Source: Tsukamurella sp. PLM1 (GTDB lineage: Bacteria; Actinomycetota; Actinomycetes; Mycobacteriales; Mycobacteriaceae). From it: a DNA stretch of 64,000 nucleotides. Made by a program: the position numbers and the translations under genes. Below the pieces are notes generated by a model. It made no database searches. It was not told where the DNA came from and saw only the letters and a program-made list of their open reading frames with translations. Below are positions 58,323 through 64,000 of this stretch, one piece after another. The DNA lies in the NCBI RefSeq assembly GCF_023168325.1, contig NZ_AP025688.1, positions 1,612,001-1,676,000 of the forward strand. The letters are read 5' to 3'. Position 1 is the first letter of the stretch, and the number at the start of each line of letters is the position of its first letter.

Positions 58323-58613
58323 TAGTGCTGCGCTGATCTTCTGCATCGTCTGGGGCGACAAGGTGCCCACGTTCTCGGTCAATTCGTCGTGGTAGAGCTG
58401 GACGAGGTCGTCGACAAGGACGAAGCCGACGAGTGGATCAGCGGTGGAGAGCGCCACGACTGTCGGTATGTGGGCGTTCTTGCCGGTCGTCGAGAGGCGC
58501 GCGGCGAGAACGGTGTCGAGATTCCGGTTCCGCGCGTTGTTGCTGACGATCACCCAGGGCTTCGCGCCGTAGCCGAGGTCGCTGCGGAACACCTGGCCGC
58601 GCATCGCGGTCAC
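58305..58613 (-). CDS. MazF/PemK-like toxin
   Basis: 102 residues from GTG. MRGQVFRSDLGYGAKPWVIV, the IVSNNARNRNLDTVLAARLS segment and HIPTVVALSTADPLVGFVLVDDLVQL follow the MazF/PemK (CcdB-like) fold of ribosome-independent mRNA endoribonucleases. The final helix ETLSPQTMQKISAALRIAL-like stretch is also usual. Its start overlaps the antitoxin stop (GTGA). Confidence 0.9.
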   Translation of the reverse strand: MTAMRGQVFRSDLGYGAKPWVIVSNNARNRNLDTVLAARLSTTGKNAHIPTVVALSTADPLVGFVLVDDLVQLYHDELTENVGTLSPQTMQKISAALRIALP

Positions 58614-58915
58614 TGCCCCGCCTCACGTCGTCTGACGTACCGATCGCGGGCGGCCCGCCGCGCGGCATCGTTCTCCGACGTGTTGAACTCCTCGGCGAGT
58701 CGCACGTACCCGTCCTCGACCGCCTGCTCCTGAAGAGCCGCGGCTCCGGCCTGGAGGAGGACCCGGAGGCGGGAAGCCTCCGTCTTCACGTCGCCCGCAC
58801 CGTGCGCGGCGGCCCATCGGCGCAACGCCTCCGCTGCGGGGGATCCGGCAGTCAAGAACGGGCTGATCGCGGCCTCGTCCGCGTCGCGGAGGATGAGGCT
58901 CACACGCTTGCTCAT
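58610..58915 (-). CDS. Antitoxin partner of the MazF-like toxin
   Basis: 101 residues from ATG 58915; ATG 58921 is the alternative. A short N-terminal stretch MSKRVSLILRDADEAAISPF resembles ribbon-helix-helix or AbrB-like starts, followed by Ala/Glu-rich helices with DGYVRLAEEFNTSENDAARR. The antitoxin-first order with overlapping genes is the standard toxin-antitoxin layout. Confidence 0.8.
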   Translation of the reverse strand: MSKRVSLILRDADEAAISPFLTAGSPAAEALRRWAAAHGAGDVKTEASRLRVLLQAGAAALQEQAVEDGYVRLAEEFNTSENDAARRAARDRYVRRREAGQ

Positions 58916-58922
58916 GTCCATG

Positions 58923-58928
58923 ATTTTA
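58923..58928 (-). promoter_or_regulatory. -10 element of the toxin-antitoxin operon
   Basis: On the minus strand TGTAAAAT places a good extended -10 (TAAAAT) only 7-8 bases before ATG 58915. The expected transcript would begin at or next to that ATG, which implies a leaderless mRNA. No ribosome site is visible. Confidence 0.6.
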
Positions 58929-58979
58929 CACTCGATTCAGGCGTCCTTCTGTACGCATCCTGGGGTTCGAGGTGGGCGA

Positions 58980-59801
58980 TCACACGACCGAGGCGCGCGG
59001 GAAGTGCGCCACTTCCTGCATGTATCCCCTGATCCTGGAGATGGCGCGCTTGCGGAACCGGTCCGTCGGGCGCAGGGCGACTCGCTGGGCCGGGTCGTAC
59101 ACCGTCCAGTTGAGAAGCGTGGCGACAGCGGTCGCGAGGTCGATGGCTTCGCTGAACGCCCGATCGGGGTCGGCCATGGCAACCGAAGCGAGAAGGCGAA
59201 CGATCATGGTCCCCGAACTCCAGACCTCCAGTGTCAACCCGCGAACTTCGTCGACGAGGTGCGTGTCATCCACCACCACCAGGTCCAGATCCGGATACTC
59301 GACGGCGAACGAGGTCACCTTCGGCCAGACCTGCGGGTCGCCGGGATCGAAGAGCGAGAACTGGTTCGACGAAAGGTCGAACGCCGCGTCGTACTCGCGG
59401 TCGAGGTCGTACTCCTGATGCCGCGGCTCGATGATGAGCGCGTATTCGGTCGGCATCGGGCCCCGCACCTCATGTGTGTGCACATCGTGGCCGATCGCGA
59501 CGATGGTGGAGACGGCGCCGTCCTGCCCTGTCGCGGTGACGTTGCCACTGACCCGATGCCCGGCGGGCGCGAGGAACTCCTTGATGAGGTACCGCAGCCA
59601 GGCTGCGGAGCGATAGAACTTCTCGCTGCCGTTCCACACGAGCGCCGTGCCCTGCTTGTTCGGAACCCAGTTGCACCAGTACCCCGGCATCGAGGGATCC
59701 TCGTGGCGTTCCTTCGAGAACGCCGCGAGCCGCTTGCGCTCCGCCGCGGACAGCAGCGGCACCACCTTGAACTCACCCTCGAATGTCGCGTCGTACCCCA
59801 T
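58980..59801 (-). CDS. Hypothetical protein, DUF6205-like N-terminus
   Basis: 273 residues. The first ~125 residues (YDATFEGEFKVVPLLSAAER, DPSMPGYWCNWVPNKQGTAL, KFYRSAAWLRYLIKEFLAP) resemble the DUF6205 family known from Streptomyces. The remainder has alternating strands (SFAVEYPDLDLVVVDDTHL) and a helical end. No catalytic motif is seen. A GGGGGG run precedes tandem ATG codons; I take the second (59801) for better spacing. Confidence 0.7.
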   Translation of the reverse strand: MGYDATFEGEFKVVPLLSAAERKRLAAFSKERHEDPSMPGYWCNWVPNKQGTALVWNGSEKFYRSAAWLRYLIKEFLAPAGHRVSGNVTATGQDGAVSTIVAIGHDVHTHEVRGPMPTEYALIIEPRHQEYDLDREYDAAFDLSSNQFSLFDPGDPQVWPKVTSFAVEYPDLDLVVVDDTHLVDEVRGLTLEVWSSGTMIVRLLASVAMADPDRAFSEAIDLATAVATLLNWTVYDPAQRVALRPTDRFRKRAISRIRGYMQEVAHFPRASVV

Positions 59802-59881
59802 CATTCCCCCCGATCGTCGTGTTCCCCTTACCAATTGGACGCACCATCCGGGTGATCGGTTCCGAGCAATAGGGTGGTCGC

Positions 59882-60624
59882 ATGGATCCGAACGTCGCGG
59901 AGCTCTTCGATCTCACCGGCCGCACCGCCCTCGTCACGGGCGCGAGCTCGGGTATCGGGGCCGCCATCGCCGCCGCGCTCGACGGTGCCGGCGCCCGCGT
60001 CCTGCGCGCCGGTCGCGACCGCGGCAGACTCGGCCCGGACGGCATCAGCGCCGACCTCGCCGACGGTGCCGTCGGCCTCATCGCGCAGGTCGACGCGCGC
60101 CTGGCGGAGGCGGGCGGCACCGTCGACATCCTGGTCAACTGCGCGGGCAGCAATCCGCGCCCACCACTTGGCGAGATCGACGGCGCGCTGTACCGCGAGA
60201 TCCTCGCGGTGAACCTCGACGCTCCGTTCGCCCTGGGCAGCACTACGGGCCGGGGATGGCCGAGCGGGGTTGGGGCCGGATCATCAACGTCGCGTCCACG
60301 CAGGCGCACCGCGCGTTCGGTAACAGCGGCGCGTACGGCGTCGCCAAGGCGGGCATCACCGGGCTCACCCGGTCGCAGTCGGAGGCCTGGGCGCCGCACG
60401 GGGTGACCGCGAACTCCGTCACCCCCGGGCTGGTCGCGACGCCCATGACCGCCGCGGTGCTCGCTGATCCCGAACGCGCTCAGTACTTCCGGAACCGGGC
60501 CCATACCGGCACGCTCGGCGCACCGTCGGACTTCGCAGCGGTCGCCGTGTTCCTCGCCGGCCCCGGCGCGCGGTTCGTGACCGGCCAGAACCTGTGCGTC
60601 GACGGTGGCCTCTCGGTCACCTGA
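59882..60624 (+). CDS. SDR family oxidoreductase (one frameshift)
   Basis: About 247 residues. The cofactor motif is TGASSGIGAAI (near residue 20), VDILVNCAGSNPRPPLGE follows, the catalytic Ser is in NVASTQAHRA and Tyr-x3-Lys is in GAYGVAKAGITGLTRSQSE. FLAGPGARFVTGQNLCVDGG is the standard SDR end. The break near 60240 lies between FALGS and GPGMAERGW. NAD(P)-dependent; substrate unknown, possibly gluconate-like (IdnO type). Confidence 0.9.
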
Positions 60625-60791
60625 GGCGCAGGGATCCCCCAATGTGCTCGAGGACCACGCCGGCGCCGGTGGCGCCGAACAGGTGCCCGACCGAGACGGA
60701 CCCGTCGAGGCGCGCCGGTCACTTGCGCCTCAGTCTTCACAGGCCCGCGCGGCGTCCGGACGATGTCGGTGCCGCGCCGTAGCCTTGCCGC

Positions 60792-62629
60792 GTGGAGAAA
60801 CTGCGGCCCGGCTGGTGGTGATCGTCGCCCTGATCACCGCGATGGTCGCGCCCTCGGCGTGCTCGCCCGCCGCTACCAACGGTCCGGGCCCCGTCACGGT
60901 GCGCTTCGGCGCAGCGCTCGCCGCCAAGGATCTCGACGGTGCCGCCCGGCTCACGACGACGCCGGAGGAGGCGAAGAAGGCGCTGCGGGCGGCGTTCGAG
61001 GGGTTGCAGGCCCGCGGCGTGGAGCTCAAGGTGGGCCAGGTCCGCACGACCGGTGCCACCAGCGAGGTCGAGTACGAGTACGTGTGGGACCTGCCCGCCG
61101 AGCAGGGGAGGTCCAGCCGGACCTGGGACTACCGCGGAACGCTGACCACGGTGCAGGAGAACGGTGAGTGGAAGGTGCGGTGGGCGCCGTCGGTACTGCA
61201 CCCGCGCCTGGGCGCGAACCAGTCGATGGTGCTGCGTGCTCTGCCGGCGGCGAAGGCGCCGGTGAACTCGGCGTCGGGCGGAGCGATCCTGGTGCCCGGT
61301 GTGATCACGCGGATCCGGCTGGAGGCGTCGAAGGTCGCGGCCCCCACGACAGTGCTCGACGTCGCGGGCCAGCTCGTGCGGGCGCTGCAGCCGATCGTTC
61401 CGGACCTCGACCCGGTACGGATCACCGAGCAGGCCACATCGCTGCAGGCGCCGTACGTCGTGGCATCCGTCAACCAGGAGGACCTGCAGCGATTGGCGGG
61501 CGACGTGCGTGCGTTGCCCGGCGTCACGCTGGTCGAGCAGGCCGACATGGTGCCCACCGACCGCACTTTCGCGCCCGCGCTGATGTCGTCGATCAAGAAG
61601 AACGTGACGGGCGAGCTCGACGGCACGGACGGCTGGGAGGTGGTCGCGCAGGCCGATACGGGCGCCCGGGTGTCCACGCTGTCGTCGACCGCGCCGGAGC
61701 CGAAATCGGCCGTGAAGGTCAGCATCTCGCCGATCGCTCAGGCCGCCGCACAGGCGGCGGTGAACACCCGCCGCGACCGGCAGTCGATGATGGTGGTGAT
61801 CCAGCCCTCCACCGGTTCCGTGCTGGCGGTCGCCCAGAATCCGGAGGCGGACAAGCTGGGTTCGCTCGCCACCTCGGGTCTGTACCCGCCGGGGTCGACG
61901 GGCAAGATCGTGACCGCCACCGCCGCGATAGAGGCGGGGATCGCGACTCCCGATACCATCGTCCCGTGCCCGGGCACCCTGACCATCGGCGAGCGGGAAG
62001 TGCCCAACTACAACCGTTTCTCCCTCGGTGACGTCACCATGCAGCGTGCGTTCGCGCGGTCGTGCAACACGAGTTTCGCGTTCCTCGGCGCCAAGCTGAA
62101 GCCCGAGGCTCTGCCCGATGCCGCGGCGCAGCTCGGCATCGGTCCCGACTACACGATCCCGGGCCTACCCGTCTCGTCCGGCCAGTACCCGCTGCCGAAG
62201 GCCATGGTCAACCAGGTCGAGGACAGCTTCGGCCAGGGCGAAGTGCTGGTCAGTCCGTTCGCAATGGCGCTCGCCGTCGCCGCCGTCGCGCACGGCGGCG
62301 CGGTCACCCCGCAGCTGCTCCTCGGCAAGCGGACGGAGGTCGAGGAGCGGCCGCCGCTCGATCCCCGCGCCGTCGACGGTGTGCGCGCGATGATGCGCGA
62401 GGTGGTCGCCTCCGGTACCGCCGAACTGATCCGGGGCGCGGGTGACGTCCTGGGCAAGACCGGTGAAGCGGAGGTCGACGGTGGCTCGCACGCCTGGTTC
62501 GTCGGCTACCGCGGCGACCTCGCGTTCGCCACGCTGGTGGTGCTGGGCGGAAGCTCCGACAACGCCGTGGCCGTCACCAAGGAGTTCTTCGACCGCTTCG
62601 ACGCTCCCGTCGCCGCGGTACCCGGCTGA
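60792..62629 (+). CDS. Penicillin-binding protein (Rv2864c type lipoprotein, one frameshift)
   Basis: About 612 residues. After restoring one G at about 60808 the start VEKLRARLVVIVALITAMVA leads into PSAC, a lipobox-like end of a signal. NTF2-like (MecA_N) and dimerisation domains follow. The transpeptidase has LYPPGSTGKIVTATAA (SxxK), RSCNTSFAFLG (SxN) and VLGKTGEAEVDG (KTG). It cross-links peptidoglycan and is the target of beta-lactams. Same place as in M. tuberculosis, downstream of ispG and the GNAT gene. Confidence 0.93.
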
Positions 62630-62670
62630 TCCGGCATTCTCGTCGGCGTCGGCGGCACACCGGCGCGAGG

Positions 62671-62880
62671 TTCCCGCGGCGCTGGGCTGTTCCCGCGGTG
62701 GTGATTGCGTCCCGCGGTGCGCTGGTGAGGTTCCCGCGGTCAGCATTTCTTCCCGCGCCTGCCATGGTCGCCGCGGGAAGGACTGGCTGCAGCGGGAGTG
62801 AAGGACGCCGCGGGAAGGACCGACTGCAGCGGGAGTGAAGGACGCCGCGGGAAGGACCGACTGCAGCGGGAGTGATCGCT
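62671..62880. repeat. Array of a short GCGGGA repeat, left of the AbiEi-like gene
   Basis: Five copies of TTCCCGCGG (last one imperfect) have their T-C-C-C at 62672, 62691, 62710, 62732 and 62751, that is, spaced 19, 19, 22 and 19. Six copies of the inverse (GCGGGA) follow at 62778, 62797, 62815, 62834, 62852 and 62871. The orientation switches once, near 62760. No gene was found in this 292-base gap (62630-62921). Confidence 0.8.
62770..62880. repeat. Three tandem 37-bp repeats
   Basis: Copies begin at 62770, 62807 and 62844. Each has CCGCGGGAAG and CAGCGGGAGTG as its two halves and is nearly identical to the next (unit one has CTGG where the others have CCGA). They are the inverted-orientation half of the larger array. 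Confidence 0.85.
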
Positions 62881-62921
62881 GTCGCCGTGACGGCAGGTGG
62901 GATTGCGAGAGGTCAAGGAAC

Positions 62922-63855
62922 TCATGCGCCGCTGTCGAGGAGAAGCCCGACCAGTCCGAGTGATCGGCGGAGCTTCGCCCGCAGCAACGCCGGCTTGGCG
63001 CAGTGCTTCCAGCGCCAGTGGGTGGTCTTCATGCCGAGCTCGGACAGGAGTTCGTCGCGGTTCGACTGGCCTTCGGCGGTCGCGCCTTCGGAGTACTTCC
63101 CCTCGCCGTCGAACTCGCCGGCCACGATGCCGTTCCATTCGAAATCCGTCACGCACAGGAGTTCGCCGGTGTCGCTGTGGTGTTCGTGTTGGAGGGCTGG
63201 TTCGGAATCTCCGGCCACCTGTGGATCAGGGCGCGGCTGTACGATTCGCCGACCGACTGCGGCAACTCCGAGGCCCGTGGCAGGGCGGCGCGGAGCCGTT
63301 CCATTCCCGTCCTTCGTCCGAGTCGGGCCGCTGCGGATTCAGTTCGTCCTGCGAAACGCCAAGGCGGCGAGCTGAATCCAGCACGCAGATGCCCTGCTCG
63401 TAGGTGCCGGCGAGGACCAGGTCGAGTGCGGTCCGAGCGATCGTGGTGCACAGAACGCCGTCCACGATCGTGACGTCCTCCGCCTCGAGTCGCCGAACAT
63501 GGACGCGACGGCGGCCGGACTTCTTTCCTCCGCTGCTGCCCGAGGTCGTGAAGTCGACGTACTTGCGGTCGGGTTTGAGCAACTCGAGCCCGCGTAACGC
63601 CGCGGCGGCGCAGTGGCTGACTGCGAGACCGCCGTGAGTGTTGTCCGCCGCCGCCCGCACCGTCAGCAGGTACTCGTCGTCGACCTCGAGTGTGCCGCCG
63701 CCCCGGTAGTGGTCGGCCCACAGGCGCACCAGCTCGTCGTTGTTCACGTAGTTCCGGATCGTGCTGTCGGACCGCCCGAGCGATCGCAGTTGCTTCCGAG
63801 TGCGGATCTCCCGCATGGGATCCGGCGCCGCGAACGGATCTGAATTCGTGGTCAT
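62922..63855 (-). CDS. AbiEi/DUF559-like protein (two frameshifts)
   Basis: About 310 residues. ATG 63855 has an excellent ribosome site (GGGGGAGG). The N-terminus has a winged-helix-like segment (RTRKQLRSLGRSDSTIRNYV) as in AbiEi antitoxin-type DNA-binding domains, then VRAAADNTHGGLAVSHCAAA and CTTIARTALDLVLAGTYEQG. The C-terminus (VTDFEWNGIVAGEFDGEGKY, then SNRDELLSELG) resembles the nuclease-fold end (E-F-D-G-x-x-K-Y) of actinobacterial DUF559/AbiEi-family proteins. Breaks near 63335 and 63200 split it. No toxin partner is adjacent in view. Confidence 0.75.
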
Positions 63856-63916
63856 TGCTACCTCCCCCAAGGTGTCCGGGCATCGTCGCACCGGGGTACG
63901 ACAAGTTCGCTGATTC

Positions 63917-64000
63917 GTCCCGCTGCACCGATTGCTTCCCGCGGCGGGCAGTTGTTGCCGCGGCGCCTACCACTCACTCCCGCTGCAGGGACTCCTTCCC
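63917..64000. repeat. Right-hand array of the short repeat, runs off the window
   Basis: Variants of TTCCCGCGG have their T at 63918, 63937, 63956, 63978 and 63997, spaced 19, 19, 22 and 19, identical to the left array at 62672-62751. The third copy is TTGCCGCGG and the last is cut by the window edge. The repeat therefore flanks the AbiEi-like gene on both sides. Confidence 0.75.

Noticed and set aside
62671-62880. CRISPR array
   Set aside because: Repeats are only about 10 bases with 8-12 bases between them, the direction flips in the middle, and no cas genes are in view.
1-64000. tRNA, rRNA and other standard RNA genes
   Set aside because: Gaps were read for tRNA arms (GTTCGA-type T loops with paired acceptor ends) and for rnpB, ssrA and ffs hallmarks. 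None was recognised. A covariance-model search would be decisive.
1-64000. Insertion sequences or prophage genes
   Set aside because: No transposase, integrase (other than the core xerC) or phage structural gene was found, and no paired direct repeats at element ends apart from the short-repeat arrays.

Overview
The window is high-GC, gene-dense chromosomal DNA from an actinobacterium of the order Mycobacteriales. The best evidence is gene order. rpsP-KH protein-rimM-trmD, rplS-lepB-rnhB-DUF2469, yraN-yifB-dprA, xerC, an M23 peptidase, rpsB-tsf, pyrH-frr-cdsA, rlmN, a DUF2631 protein and dxr-rip-ispG-GNAT-penicillin-binding protein follow the order of the Mycobacterium tuberculosis Rv2909c to Rv2864c stretch. 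Many accessory genes sit between these blocks. Composition and gene content fit Tsukamurella or a close relative better than Mycobacterium itself; that genus call is inference.

Layout. 1-2.7 kb holds the end of an amidohydrolase, a MerR regulator and an acyltransferase. 3.1-5.0 kb is the rpsP operon. 5.1-8.5 kb holds a lipoprotein and a compact locus that resembles type VII secretion toxin/immunity loci. 8.5-17.6 kb carries tex, rplS, lepB, rnhB, yraN, yifB and dprA. 17.6-22.2 kb holds small membrane proteins, an AraC regulator, a channel-like protein and a YdeI-like protein. 22.4-25.0 kb is a methionine ABC importer (metQ-metN-metI). 25.1-30 kb carries xerC, zwf, an M23 and an M48 peptidase and a Uma2 protein. 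29.9-35.4 kb is a second, non-canonical Hsp70 module with its own GrpE-like and J-partner-like genes. 35.4-40.6 kb holds two sodium symporters and an esterase/TetR pair. 40.6-42.6 kb is rpsB-tsf. 42.8-53.2 kb mixes pyrH, frr, cdsA and rlmN with accessory genes, ending in a siderophore-reductase/methyltransferase fusion under a candidate iron box. 53.3-57.8 kb is dxr-rip-ispG-GNAT. 58.3-64 kb holds a MazF-like toxin-antitoxin pair, an SDR enzyme, a penicillin-binding protein, and an AbiEi/DUF559-like gene flanked by arrays of a short GCGGGA repeat.

How the genes work together: most core genes serve translation and its accessories (bS16, bL19, uS2, EF-Ts, ribosome recycling, tRNA and rRNA methylation), the envelope (signal peptidase, CDP-diacylglycerol synthesis, penicillin-binding protein, site-2 protease) and isoprenoids (dxr, ispG).

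A caution applies throughout. About 28 of roughly 68 genes, including indispensable ones such as lepB, rimM, ispG and the penicillin-binding protein, are split by one or more single-base indels, usually in G/C runs. This looks like sequencing error rather than biology. Such genes are given here over their full reconstructed span, with the break position named. Reading across the breaks was done by eye.
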